A stretch of DNA of 33,943 nucleotides from Sporodiniella umbellata. Its lineage: Eukaryota > Mucoromycota > Mucoromycetes > Mucorales > Rhizopodaceae. The translations under genes and the position numbers were made by a program. Every line of letters begins with the position of its first letter. Position 1 is the stretch's first letter. Location of the stretch: contig JAIXMR010000165.1 in the NCBI GenBank assembly GCA_025677835.1, positions 1-33,943 of the forward strand, given 5' to 3'. Positions 19,913-32,115 of the stretch are shown piece by piece. Below the pieces are notes generated by a model, which searched no databases, had not been told where the DNA came from, and worked only from the letters and a program-made list of their open reading frames with translations.

Positions 19913-22052
19913 GCCCTGTATCTCATGAGCCTGTGTTGGATACCAAAACATGGGCCGACCAACTTGCCGGCGTTACCACCGTAGCTCACCAAACTACCAA
20001 ATGTTTGATCTTTAAGCCCAAAACAGCCAAGACTGCAACTGCCACACCTGTATTTGTTATTGCCTTGGATTCAACTGAGACTAACTCTGCAGCACTCGGA
20101 AAGAAACTCTCTTTGAAAGACTTGCGTTTTGCCAGCGAGGATATGTTGAAGGAGACCTTCAACACCAAAAAGGGCTGCGTTTCCCCTTTTGCACTTTCAA
20201 CTGTAGCTGAATTGGAACACGTTCATATCATTGTTGACTCTGCTGTCCTAGAAGTGACTGAAAAGTTAGCCTTCCACCCTGCTGAGTCTGACAAAACAAT
20301 CTTTATTACTCCTCAAGAACTGAGCACCTATCTTCAATCTCTTAGTAAAGAATTTGTACAAGTCGACTTCAAAGCTTTAGCTGCGGCCAAGCCTCCTGCT
20401 GCTTCCCCTAAAGCAAAGGCTGCCCCCAAGACTGTAGCCAAAAAAGAAGGTAAAGAGAGAGAGAGAGAGAGAGGCCTTTGACTAAAAATAACTTAGTTAG
20501 TGCTGAGGAAAGCAATGCTATGGGCGTAGGTTGCAAAAAAGATGAAGATTTTCCCAAATGGTATCAACAAGTCCTTACAAAGAGTGAAATGTTGGAATAC
20601 TATGACGTTTCTGGATGTTATATTCTTCGTCCCTTAGCTTACAACGTTTGGAAGGAAATCACCAATTTCTTTGATGGAGCCATTACAGAGATGGGTATTG
20701 AAGATACATACTTTCCTATGTTTGTCTCCAACCGCGTTCTTCAACGGGAAAAGGACCACATTGAGGGCTTTGCTCCTGAAGTTGCCTGGGTTACCAAGGC
20801 TGGTAGCAGTGATTTAGAGGAACCTATTGCCATTCGCCCTACTTCAGAAACTGTAATGTATCCCTATTTTGCAAAGTGGATCCGTTCTCACCGCGATCTG
20901 CCCTTGCGCATCAATCAATGGTGCTCAGTGGTCCGTTGGGAATTCAAAAACCCTCAACCTTTCCTTCGTACACGCGAATTCCTCTGGCAAGAAGGTCACA
21001 CTGCCCATATGACTTTGGAACAAGCCGATAAAGAAGTTATGGAAATCCTGGATCTTTACTCTCAAGTCTATACTGACCTTTTAGCTGTTCCTGTTGTGAA
21101 GGGTGTCAAGTCCGAAAAAGAACGCTTCGCTGGAGGTTATTACACCACCACCGTTGAAGGTTTTATCCCCACTACGGGTCGTGCTATTCAAGGTGGTACC
21201 TCTCACTGTTTGGGCCAAAACTTCTCAAAGATGTTCAACATTGTGGTTGAAGATCCTAACGCTCCTGCAGGTGAAGAAGTACCCAAGCTCCACGTCTGGC
21301 AAAACTCTTGGGGTCTATCCACCCGTACTATCGGTGTCATGGTCATGACTCATGGTGATGACAAGGGTCTTGTCTTGCCTCCCCGTGTCGCTTTGACTCA
21401 AGTGGTAATTGTACCTTGTGGTTTGACTGTCAAATCCACCAAGGCTGACACCGACCGCATCTTTGATGCCTGTCAAGACGCTGCCAACCTTCTCAAGAAG
21501 GCTGGTATCAAGAGTAAGGCCGATCTGAGAGAAAACTATACCCCCGGCTTCAAATTCAACCACTGGGAAATCCGTGGTGTCCCTCTCCGTCTTGAAATTG
21601 GTCCCAAAGATTTGGATAAGAAGCAAGTATTCTGTGCACGTCGTGATACTGGCGAAAAATTCACTATCGCCCTTGATAACCTGGAGCAAGGCGTCAAAGA
21701 AACTTTGGATACCATCCAAAAAGACATGTTTGCTAAGGCTGACAAGAAAATGAAAGAATCGATTGTTCGTATCTCAGAATGGAAGGACTTTGTACCTACC
21801 TTGAATCAAAAGAAGTTGTTGTTGGTCCCCTGGTGCGACCGCACTGCATGTGAAGACGACATCAAGGAACGCTCTGCTCGCGTAGCTAACGATGGCGAAG
21901 AGGAAGACGAAAAGGCTCCTTCTATGGGCGCCAAGACTCTCTGTAAGCCCTTTGAGCAACCCACAGAAAATCCCATTGTCCCCGGTGTGACTAAATGTAT
22001 TGCCTGTGAACATGACGCTAAACACTTTATGCTCTTTGGTAGAAGTTATTAA
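19858..22052 (+). CDS. Prolyl-tRNA synthetase, cytosolic eukaryotic/archaeal type, 715 aa, two exons
   Basis: Exons 19858-20449 and 20497-22052 are joined in phase 1 across a 47-nt intron that contains a (GA)n run. The enzyme charges tRNA-Pro with proline in the cytosol. Residues 1-165 are an INS/YbaK-like N-terminal domain (VSHEPVLDTKTWADQLAG), as in yeast cytosolic ProRS. An Ala/Lys/Pro-rich linker (about 175-197) precedes the class II catalytic core from about residue 207. The core shows RPTSE (311-315), motif 2 with RWEF and REFLWQEGHTAH (357-368), GGTSHCLGQNFSKMF (from 430) and a GDDKGLVLPPRVA motif 3. The anticodon-binding domain and the C-terminal Cys-containing domain ending in FGRSY are complete. 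Codon use is strongly biased to C-ending Thr, Lys AAG and Gly GGT, unlike its neighbours, as expected for a highly expressed gene. The domain junction coincides with the intron. Confidence 0.97.
20457..20473 (+). repeat. GA microsatellite inside the ProRS intron
   Basis: An AGAGAG run lies just after the 5' splice site (gtaaag at 20450) and before the branch-like ttgactaaaa. Confidence 0.8.
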
Positions 22053-22073
22053 ATAAAACAAATTATTTTTATT
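22052..22073. terminator. Back-to-back poly(A) signals between convergent genes
   Basis: AATAAA at 22052-22057 on plus overlaps the ProRS stop codon. AATAAA on minus (TTTATT on plus, 22068-22073) lies 13 nt beyond the chitin-synthase-like stop. The two 3' ends therefore share about 34 bp and the UTRs must overlap. Fungal signals are degenerate, so use of these exact hexamers is inferred. Confidence 0.45.
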
Positions 22074-22086
22074 ATTAGTGTTGTTT

Positions 22087-25000
22087 TTATAAGTAAGATG
22101 CAAGTTTTGAATGTACAGGTGCGCTTCTTCCTTCTAGTTCTTCGGTAATCTGAAGCGATTGTAGACTTAGAACGGAATTGGTAAGGGAATAGGTACAAGA
22201 GTTTTGGTCAATGTCATGGGATTCAGCGATTGTGGATGATTTGGTCATTGTAGGATTGGCTATAGTAGTGATTGTATCCGATTTATCTTCAAAAGGATTG
22301 TTGAGGGTAGAAATACCGGTTTGCGTAGACCCGCCTGATCCGTATCTCTTGTGATGTTGATTTCGTATTTGTACTGCAGCTGGATAGGCAACAGCTTGTC
22401 CCACATAGCCTGTGAACTCGTTGAATTTAGCATCCAGCATTTCAGCGTGTTCTTTCTCGCGGATCGCGTTTTTCTCTGCTTCCTCTTGCTCAAAGTCACA
22501 CAATGGCCTTCTATCCAACATCATTTCCTCCGCTCTATCCTCTTTATCTTCAATAATGCCATGCAATCGGTAACGGCCCCTATCACTCGTCGGCCAGACG
22601 TCGCACCACCTATGAGATCCATCTGAACGCCAAACGGCCAAAAGCGGCAAGTAGATATGGAAGAGGGGGATACCAAAAAGACAATACAAAACAAACCAAA
22701 ATATATATTTAAATTGCCGATGAACAAACAGATAGACGATATGTAATCCAACAAGCCCTAAGAAAAAGCAAGCAATCGTTCCGTTTGCCTGGTCTTTGTT
22801 TACAAGGTAGCTAATGACAATGTTGTAAAGATAAACCATGATAGGTACCGAAAAGACCCAGTCAAGCAGCTTTGTAGATGAAGCAACCCAATACATCACG
22901 CCCAAATGTTTGGATAAATGTTGAAACTCGAGCTGAACATGCAATGACGCTCTTATAGCGCGAGTATATAGTCCTTGGAGAGCAAAAAAGTGGGTAGGTA
23001 ACGTAGTGTATGCAACTGACTGAGGATCAAAGCCTAATCGACGGCCAGGGTGAGATTGTAAAAGAACCAGACTCAAATATTGTTCTTCTCCCAGTAGTAA
23101 AGTGCTTTCCATATGAAGAGTATTCGCTTTAGGTGTGGCAAAACCTCGGAGTACAGTTGGATGAATGCTGATAGGCTGGATATATGGAATGGGTTGTAGC
23201 GAGACAGCTTTCGGTCGAGATTGTGGACGATGATTATCACTTTCGTCGCTACTACTACTACTATGGCTCACCATGGTGGGTATTCTCTTTGGCGTCTCGA
23301 TTCTTTCTTCGTTAAAGTGAAGTGATGAGGGATCTGTAGTCCAAACGCGATACATGGCAAATCCACCATTGAGTGTCATAAGACCACCCATGCAAGCTTC
23401 GTAAGCCAACCCTGAAAAATACATCATATAGACTGGAAATATTTGAAGCATCGTCATTAGGTTTTCTTCAGGATTTGCAGGACGTATGTAACCACTGAGA
23501 GCTAAAGTTTTAGGATTTGCTTCTAATCTACTCACTAAACGGTGAATCACATCAGCTTGAACTTGAATATCAGCATCTGTTACAAGCATATATTTGAATA
23601 GGCGAGGATCTAACCCAAGAAGATGATAACACTGGTTGTATAATTCGAATTCGAGTGGACTCAACAAGTTGTTTCCCAAGTTCAGACATCGCTCTAGAAA
23701 GCTTAGAGTGATCAACATTGAATCTCTTTTACCGCGATTACCCAGAGCTCTGCAGCTTGTATCTTCACGAGCAGAGCCTACTTTCACGACCATAATAAAT
23801 GGTAAACGATTCCTTCCAGATTCATAAAACCCAGAATAGACACGCGCGTAATTTATTTTGCGTGATCCCTGACCAAGCGAAACATAAGCTCTTAGTTCTG
23901 GATCCCGTGCTGAGCTATAGCCTAATGCATCGAGCACACACATATAGTTGGGTTTGGTATCTAATCTACTTTGGGTAATACCATCACAGACAAAGAATAG
24001 AAGCTTGTGGTCATCAGGATAAGTGGTTCTTGCCAACGAATCGAAAGTTTGTCGAATTGTTTCTGAAGGCTCTGAATAAAAAGGAACAAACAAAAGTACG
24101 TGAGGTATAATGGAAGGCATAGCTGGCGAATGATCTGTTTCAAATAAGAGGCGCTGTATGCAACGAAATTGTGTCAGACTAGCCATATGCATTTTTATCA
24201 GAAAGAAAATAAAAAAGAGGCCTAAAGTTATCCACAATCCAACATTGATTTGAGAACATCCGCCATTGGTATTGCCGTCTACTACGCCATGATAAAAAAG
24301 TCTTCGAAGACATTTTTTGTAGACTTTATCTTCATTTACATATTCTGTTATGTCTTTGCCCAAATTGAGAAAAATATATACAGTGAGATCCAGAGGTAGA
24401 AACATGCGGTCCGCTGCAAGCATTCGGGAATAGGTTTCTTTAGCTACCTTGACAATATTTGTCGCTGAATACAAATAATCGGTCATATCAAGCACATCAT
24501 TATCAAGTATTACATATGCTTTCCCAGACGCCTTGCTAGGATGCCATAAAGATGTACCGTTGTTACGTACATATTTTCTGTTGTAACTCAATTCTATTGC
24601 ACACATATGTAAGCTAGGTGTGTAAATGTACGCAGTCGTTTACCTCCTTGTTTGGGAAGCTCCTGGTATTGGCTCATATCCGCCTGGGAGAAAAAACAAG
24701 GCGCACCTGTTTGATTTCGGCGGTGAGGTAAAGGACAGGACACTAATTCATTATTCTGAAAAAGATAGCCAGGATCGTTTTTCATCTTGTGCTCAAGCCA
24801 CTTGTCTGCTTGCGCCGATCGGTTTTTTCCATTGATGCAAACTTCGATATCTTCATCGTCGTAATGACTCTGACCAGCAGGCCTTTTTAATAGAATGAAT
24901 TTTGGAAATAAAGGTGAAAGGTCTGTATGCGGATGGAGGTTGATCTCGGTTGTCATTTTAGTCTCATTTCCATATTTGTTCCAATCAAGCACTTGACCGT

Positions 25001-25314
25001 TGACGGTAGAATAATGAGAAGCATTTGAATAGACCCCGCCGTAATCATATGTTTTAGGCGGATCGCAGAAGAGTGCGACAATCAAGAGCAGCCAAATGTA
25101 AAATAAGGCAGTAATCATTAAACATAGTACAAAAATCGCCACCTTTTCTTTCCAGGCTTGTCGTCTCACTAGAAATTGTAAGTTACACATATCTTTCTCT
25201 TTACTTACTTTTGGTAGTGAGACCAAGTAAATTTAGAAGAACATTGGGAATAAAAAAAGTCACCGCATTTGTAAAGGAAACCCAAACAATACGTCTACAG
25301 GAGAGTTGACGCAT
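22087..25314 (-). CDS. Divergent chitin-synthase-like protein (class IV/V type, CHS_2), 1045 aa, three exons; probable altered active site
   Basis: Minus-strand exons 25314-25209, 25168-24644 and 24593-22087 splice in frame. The first exon gives RRIVWVSFTNAVTFFIP and continues to MRRQAWKEKVAIFVLCLMI, the paired N-terminal membrane segments typical of class IV/V chitin synthases. A cytochrome-b5-like region (about 215-290) and a further membrane helix follow. The GT2 core keeps KVG, GNRGKRDS (495-502) and the acidic DAD-type motif (D550, D552). However, GEDRYL is GEEQYL (712-717), the usual LPG-C-F-MYR is LNGGFAMYR, and the QRRRW product-binding motif is replaced by QGLYTRA (750-756). A Ser/Pro-rich insert (about 635-690) sits before GEEQYL. 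At least four C-terminal membrane segments follow. Active relatives polymerise UDP-GlcNAc at the plasma membrane. Loss of QRRRW suggests reduced or no activity, or a regulatory partner. Confidence 0.9.
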
Positions 25315-28300
25315 ATGTTTTGAGTCCTTCATGCTCTTCCATTGACTTTTTTTTTATGTACAAAGAGAGAGAGGGGAGTATAAAATAACCCGAGGAAATG
25401 AATTCAGTTTTCAAAAATAAAATTGCAATTTTAGTGCAACCAATAAAGTGCCAAACAGTATACCAAAAAAAAAGAATAAAAAGAAATTATAACGCTTAAA
25501 ACATTGATCAATTTGACGTATTTATTACAACATGTATAAACTATGTGCACAGTGCTGACAATCTTTACGATCTTAAAATTGCAACACTCCACTTAATAAT
25601 GTTCGCTCTTTAAGTTCCAGAGACAATCACTGTGTTTTTCGTAAATTTTTTTGAGCTGCAAAAATTTGTTTAAATATTCTTTTAGTTACTTTTGTTTGTT
25701 AAGATGAAAGAAAATTAGAAAAAGATTTGTCTCCTACAAGCCGACGTTGTAGTTTAACGAGCTCTTCTGTATACCATTTTTGTTTACTATGTTTTGAATT
25801 GTCTTCTTTTGCTCTTCTTAAAGAAGCCATCTGTTTTTTGTCGACTCTCCTATTCACTTATTGATAGAATACTTAAAATAGTTGTGCTATAAATTCAGTC
25901 ATATCAATTGTTGGTGTTATCTTTTATCTAGAAAGTTTTTTTTTTTTTTTTAGCTTTAGTATAATGGCTATGGGCTCAAAACTACTAAATCGCACATCAA
26001 CGGTGAAGTTTTCAGTATGCTTAAAACAAACCTTTTTAAAAAAACGCTAGCTATTATATACTGAATAACCCAACCTATCGGTAAACTCGATTAAACACTT
26101 ATAAAAAAAAATACAATGAAGCTGCCTCACTTCAAATTTTATTGTATACCTTTGACTGGGGTTACTGAATAGAAGCCGTTATATATAAGTTTTAGACTAT
26201 TGGCTGAAAATTTAGTAAATTTTACGACGGTAGTTTGTAGTGTTTAGATTTACAAGCTTACCAAACGGGTTTTCTTGTGCTAGTATGCTATACTATACAT
26301 TTGAGAAAATCATATATGAATTGTATCTATAGAGCGCTCTGGAAGCGAGAAATAGTACAAAACGTATAAAATCCTAAGCGTCTTTAAAATGTCATATTCG
26401 CTAACTTTTTTAGGGCCAGCCTAATATACAGTATATTGTGATCCAGTGCTCTTCTCTTTCTCTACTTCCTCTTTCTTTTCTTTAATAAAAAGAATGCAAT
26501 ATATTCTCGCAATTTTTATACATCTAATAAAAAATTAGATTAATATATTCTTTTTAGCAGAAAAGAGTTACAAAGCGTAAATCTACATGAATAGAACTGA
26601 TAACTTAAGCAAAAGTTCAAAAAGAGCTGGTTAATCCAGGGCTATTGAAACATATAAAAAGACATACACACAAACCAATGACTTACCAAAATCGAAAAAA
26701 ATTATTGGTATCAGAAATAAAAACATAATGCTTTCAAAGTGAAATACCAAACACTATACGTATATAAAAGACTGATTCATAAACAATACAGCTGTGTTTA
26801 TAAGCTCACATAAGTCATTAAAACTATCTCAAAAAAGCTTTTTTAGGGTCATCTTTTAGAAAATAAACTCAAGCTAATCACAACTTGTGTTTGGAACACC
26901 CTAATAACTATATCTTGTAGAATATTTCCATCAAAATTGTACGCAGAGAACTTTTAGTGCTTTAACAAGGACATATTAGCAAATACCATTTGATAAACAA
27001 AAAGGGGCTAAGACTACATCTATTCTTCGGGAATTTACAAAAAAATTTTTTGAGCAAGGCTGACCGTTGGATATATGGACTTGCACTTTCTCTTGAAAAG
27101 ACAATGTTTTGCTTTAAACATACATTTAGAAAGTAATACTTTAGCGCCTGTTTTTTTTTTAAGTTGTGACTGACACTGTATGAGTGAGCATTATTGAAAA
27201 TGTCCCTGAAATTACATATGATGCATACGTATATATATGCTTGAAGAAAAAAAATAGACCTGGCAGTCAGCGCTCTTAAAGTCTGAATAATGTACACGGT
27301 GTCTCACATATACAGATCCAAAGCAAAGCAAACAGCATCTCATATCTAACAACCCTTACTTTACTCATAGCTTTTAGCTGGATAAAACACATGAATAGTT
27401 CTTATAAACTATTAGGGTAAGTAAAGTAAGCGACAAAACCTGAGTTCTGAACGACGAAATTTTTCTTTCAAAAATGATAACGCAAATTAATACATTTATA
27501 TGCATTATTGATTGAAATATTGCGACCAAATGACCAGTTTGTTATTATTCTTTGCAACCTGTATACGTTTTTGTGTCTTGTGTTTTCAAGACCGCATTTA
27601 CAAAACCACTCAAACTCTTTTAAAATTTGTTGTTAACTGAAGCGTGATGAAGGCTATCAGTAAAGTGGCGTCGCATAACATACACCAAGGCTTTTTTAAA
27701 GCCGGGTGTTAAAAAAATTAAAATCTAAAAGATTTATAAAGGTCTGTAGTATACAGCCCACTAAGGAGAACACCGCACCCCTTTTTCAGCTTGTTTATGT
27801 ATGCAAGAAATTCTGCCCAAACACGGCCTTCGTTTTTGTCATACAAATAAAAAAACACGTAATATGCGCAATGGCATTATACTCGAAATTATTGAGATTT
27901 AGCTTGAAACAATAGTGCTCAATAAATTATTTTTAACATCTAGTAATAAAACATATGCCTTTATTTACGCGTTTTAACCAAACAGACTGCAATATTTGAT
28001 ATGGCTGACAGTCAAAGTACATTGACTGATCTCATACACAATTGTAAGCTGTATTTGCATCTGAAGCTGCAGATTTACTATCCTTCCATGATCTTTTTTT
28101 TTCTTTTTGAACTGATGAGCTCAAAGTATTTTAATTAACCACACAAAGTAAATAAAGAAAAGAGGGGGGAGGGCTAACAAAGCAACTATTAGAGCATATG
28201 TATATATACTCACAACAATACATAGCTGTATTCTTTGTTATTACTGTCATACTTGCCTTTAAGTAAAACCAAATGTTTTATGATAGAAATTGTGCTGTAT

Positions 28301-29211
28301 TTTGTACTTTGGGGCCAAAAAAACAACATATAAAAACAGTATATAATACGAATCAATAATTCCCGAATCGACTTTTAGATGTATTGAAAAGCTATATATG
28401 CTTGACTATTTCTGACTTTTTATTTTATAAACTGGCTTTATTTGGGACCTGACTACAAAAACCACGTTTTTGGTCTTTTTTTTTATTATTATTATTACAA
28501 TTTATTAAAGTAAACCAAAATAATACATATGTGTATATGTGTTGAAATAGAAAGGCGAGATAGTTCATGCTATGTGTTGTTTACTTTTTTTTTCTTATTC
28601 TTCTTAAAAAGTAAGAGAATAAAGAATCTACAGGCTTAAGACACAATGTAACGTTAAGACTTTACTTCAACGATGAAGACAGAAAGCAAGTTATTTAAAA
28701 TTCCTCTCAGGCGTACAAAGCACCTTCTTAGAAACCGACACGACACAGCCTAATAAGCCCCTGAAAAGAGAAAGTATTTACGAGTTCATTTTGTACGCGG
28801 GGAACCGCCATCCATTATTACTTTTTTAGGAATTCATTACCTTTCACGGTCGGAATACAAAAATTCGATTGGCAAACATTACTTTCCACTAGCAAGTGAA
28901 ACAAATGACCCTTTTAGAAAGAGTGGAATTTATTTCTTTTTCTATAAAAAAAGTATACAAAATAAAAACAAAAGAGGTTAAACAAAAAAGAATCTATACT
29001 TTTAGCAAGTCTTCAAAAAGAAAAAAAAAAAAGGAGAAAGGGAAGAAAGGGAAGAAAGAGGCTGAGAGGTGGCTTACGAGTGATTGGCCTTGCTATACGT
29101 ATCAACAGAGTAAAAAACGGAATTTTATGTTAGAGTCTAATCAAATAAACATACATGCTATTATATGTATTTATTTGGTGGAATTAAAAAGGATGGGAGG
29201 GTATGTTAGGT
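25315..29211. other. AT-rich gene-free region, 3.9 kb
   Basis: No ORF with an ATG, composition or splice context that I can support. Open frames (26962-27297, 27706-27915, 28896-29234) are A/T-driven or antisense to 3' flanks. I see no tRNA or rRNA signature. The last few hundred bases are the 3' flank of the cyclin gene. Confidence 0.65.
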
Positions 29212-30208
29212 TTATCTTGATCGCTTTGATCTAACATGACTGATGTGATAGCCAACCGAAAAATGATCTTCTTCGTCAGTAAACTTTCGTTTTAAAACCG
29301 GTCTAGAGGGGGAAGGTGTTTGTATAGGAGAAGAGTGAATTGAGCTTGGCAATGACATGGATAGCAAAGGGAGTGGGTGATGGCGGTCTCTTTTTGGAGA
29401 CCAGGCAGGCATATCAGGTGACAAGGAAGGGGGAGTGGGCGGACTAATGGGAGCGTGGATCAAATCTGGCAAGTCCAAGGGATCTTGTGTCTTTGTTTCA
29501 ATATGAAGATGCAGTATTTGATACCACTGCTCAAATGACGATTGTGAAATGTAGAGCTGATAATCAATTCTATCTAAAAATATACGTTCAGCCGCATTGA
29601 TTTCGCTCACAGGCAACCCTGCAATCTTCGCCCAAGCTGAATTTCGATACGTTTTGTCTTGCACAAACTTGGATGCAAGCACCAGACTTGCTAAAAACAT
29701 GCGTCGTCCACAGCTTACGTACGCATCTTCCCAATGAGACGGCCTTGTATGCATTTTGCTTAAATGATCGATAATGATGGGTCGTATGCGGAAAAGATAA
29801 AACAATGAGGTTTGTAATGTGGAGTAAGTTGTTCTAGATCGTCGTAGGACTTCTTGAATAAAATTTCGGAGTGGAACTACATTCACTGTGTTTGACGTTG
29901 TGTTCCATATAGACTCAATAGCCATTGCATTGGCATCTATCGTCGGTTTAATATACGCCTCAGGCTCTGTTACTATCGTCCTTACCTACAAGCGCATCCA
30001 CATAGGCAAGTCGGTTGTAATGATTCATCACTGATGTCCGTCTCATAGCAGTCACAGACAGCAATGATAGGTTATGTTGTTGATAATAACTATGGCTTGC
30101 ATGATGATTATGATTCAACATATTGCTGAGAGCGTACATCTCTGGCTCCGTGTATGAAAGTTTGGTGTCCCTATTGAACTGTAAGCGTTGAATAGATAGA
30201 ACCGTCAT
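29212..30208 (-). CDS. PCL/PHO80-family cyclin, 315 aa, two exons
   Basis: Minus-strand exons 30208-29986 and 29936-29212 are joined in phase 1 by a 49-nt intron (gtaagg...cgatag), giving LVDANAMAIESIW. The cyclin box (about residues 65-185) has VPLRNFIQEVLRRSRTTYST, then LFYLFRIRP, RRMFLASLVLASKFVQDKTY, a WAKIAGLPVSEINAAE segment and FLDRIDYQLYIS. These are the hallmarks of the Pho80/Pcl group that activates Pho85-type CDKs in phosphate sensing, morphogenesis or glycogen control. The N-terminus has a His/Asn/Tyr-rich stretch. The C-terminus is Pro/Ser-rich with several SP/TP sites (SPPTPPSLSP, PIQTPSPSRP) and a basic KRKF, so it may itself be a CDK substrate. The specific member (Pcl1/2, Pcl5, Pcl6/7) is not resolved. 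Confidence 0.92.
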
Positions 30209-30216
30209 TTTTTGCT

Positions 30217-30277
30217 CTATAACAAATACATCAATAAATAGACAAAAAGAGGGAAATGCCTTGTTCTGTGTTCTTAC
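30217..30277 (-). other. Probable 5'-UTR intron of the cyclin gene
   Basis: A 61-nt GT-AG segment on minus (gtaaga...ttgttatag) ends 8 nt before the ATG at 30208. The upstream sequence (about 30278-30340) has no ATG, so it would be a non-coding first exon. Confidence 0.5.
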
Positions 30278-30380
30278 CTAAATAACGATAGGGGGATTTC
30301 TATTATTTTAATACAACACTGTCAATAGGGAGGAGGGGCGACTACTTTCTTTTTTTAGTGTTTGTAGGAGGAGGAGATAC

Positions 30381-30406
30381 AAAAAAAAAAAAAAAAAAAA
30401 AAAAAA
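30381..30406. repeat. A26 homopolymer
   Basis: Uninterrupted adenine run upstream of the cyclin gene. It creates a spurious Lys-rich open frame (30358-30666). Confidence 0.9.
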
Positions 30407-31784
30407 GCAAAGCAAAAGGGGATAAAATAAAATATAAAAAAAAAACAGGCTTTAAGAGCAAAAGGAGCCACCAAAGAGTAGCTAGAACAAAACTCCTAAA
30501 AAGGCAATCACTCCTTGTAGTATCATTTCTTTTTACTCATCGTACCTTTCCCTTTCCTTTCTCTCTCCTTCTTTCTTTTACTCACTGTTTTTTGTATTAT
30601 CGCACATTTTTTCTCCTTCCTTTTTACAGTACACAAAGGCTGGTGGGACCAGTCTACGAAAACTAAGTTCAAATTCTGAAAACAAACAAGCCAATCAAAT
30701 ATGTATCGGCCTTTTGAAAAATAGCCAACACTTGAAATTTTGAGCCAGTCTTTTGAAAACGGACTTTTTGTGGCAAACAGTGTATAGATAAAAGCTCACC
30801 ATGCTATAGATGAAAAAGACTTTGAAAATGGCCGGAAAATAAAAGAAGCAGATTCGACTACAAAACTTATTAGAGAATATGTTTTATGAAAAACGCTGAG
30901 AATCTCAAGTTTTTGGAGGACATCTAAAACAGATGATCCTCTATACAATCAGTGCATTCTGTGGCATTACCAAATAATACAACAATTAAAGAGCGCTTCT
31001 CAAACTTTTTTTATACTAAAGCTCTTTAGTCATGCTATTACATTTTGATAGGTATGCTGAACAACTATTGAAGCAAAGCCTGTAGTACAAAAGACAGGAA
31101 GCTGCTTTAAGACACCACACATTGCCAGAGGCTTTAGCCGATTATAAGAACAGACTTCTTTTTTATTGAATTAAGAGAACCCCTGATAAAAAAGCGCTGC
31201 TGCGGTGTCTTTGCTCTTTTCTTTTTCGCCTCACTTTGAAGTATCTCAAAAAACATTGATATTTTAATTTAATCGCTAAATTTAATTTTATTAAAATAAA
31301 AAATGCGGTTTGTCACTCACCAATCTAATACCAAGTCGGGAGAAAATATTTGTTTTGCCTGACGAGCTTGATAAATACCTGAAAAATACAGTATGTTTTA
31401 CCTAGAAGAATTTCTTATTCAAAAGTCGAAAAATGATAAGGATACTTGGATTGCTTTTGGTTAATACAGAGCTTCAAAACAGCAAATAGTACCAAACACA
31501 AGGTACTTGGAGCAACCTTTATCGGCCATAGTTTAAAAATACAAACCGATAATTTAATTATAACAAGAGGTAACCGTTTTAACAAAAGCTGATTTGCTGC
31601 ACTCTATAAAGTGATTTCTGCGGTAGAATATTTATATTGTCAATATCAGGATTATAACACCAACTAGCTGTAGTAAAGTAGCAAAATTTTTAATATTGAG
31701 AAACCACAGCAGGGCTATAATTAAGTTTCCAGTTACTAAAAAAAAACACAGATAAGAAACAGATAGCTCTATTCCGTCTGTGTT

Positions 31785-31790
<6 letters not shown>

Positions 31791-31844
<54 letters not shown>
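31791..31844. repeat. Compound microsatellite (TA)15(TG)12
   Basis: Fifteen TA units run directly into twelve TG units. Alternating purine-pyrimidine tracts like this can adopt cruciform or Z-DNA and are length-variable. Confidence 0.92.
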
Positions 31845-31845
<1 letters not shown>

Positions 31846-32093
31846 ATGATTGTTTCGAAAACTCTGCCGTGAGTCGCGTTTTGTTTTGAACTAACAAATT
31901 TACTGAACACCACGAAACAAGACGACATATTTATTTGCTGTTTCTATTTATGGAAAAGATTCGATTATGATGGCTGTGTTAAATAGGCCCATTTAAAGCG
32001 GCTTAACTACCTATACCAAACGAAAAGGAGAACACAAAAAGCTTTGAAGATACAAGGCAGATTATGGAGTTCTTTCTTTTTTTCTGAAAAAGT

Positions 32094-32115
32094 AAAAAAA
32101 AAAAAAAAAAAAAAA
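32094..32115. repeat. A22 homopolymer
   Basis: Uninterrupted adenine run in non-coding DNA. Confidence 0.9.

Noticed and set aside
20446..20500. Apparent frameshift splitting ProRS into two ORFs
   Set aside because: A 47-nt GT-AG intron with correct phase (G|TT) joins the two frames exactly, so no frameshift is needed.
28896..29234. 112-codon plus frame rich in Lys
   Set aside because: Non-ATG first codon, purine-run driven, and antisense to the 3' end of the cyclin gene.
30358..30666. 102-codon frame beginning with a Lys run
   Set aside because: Created by the A26 homopolymer; no other protein-like property.
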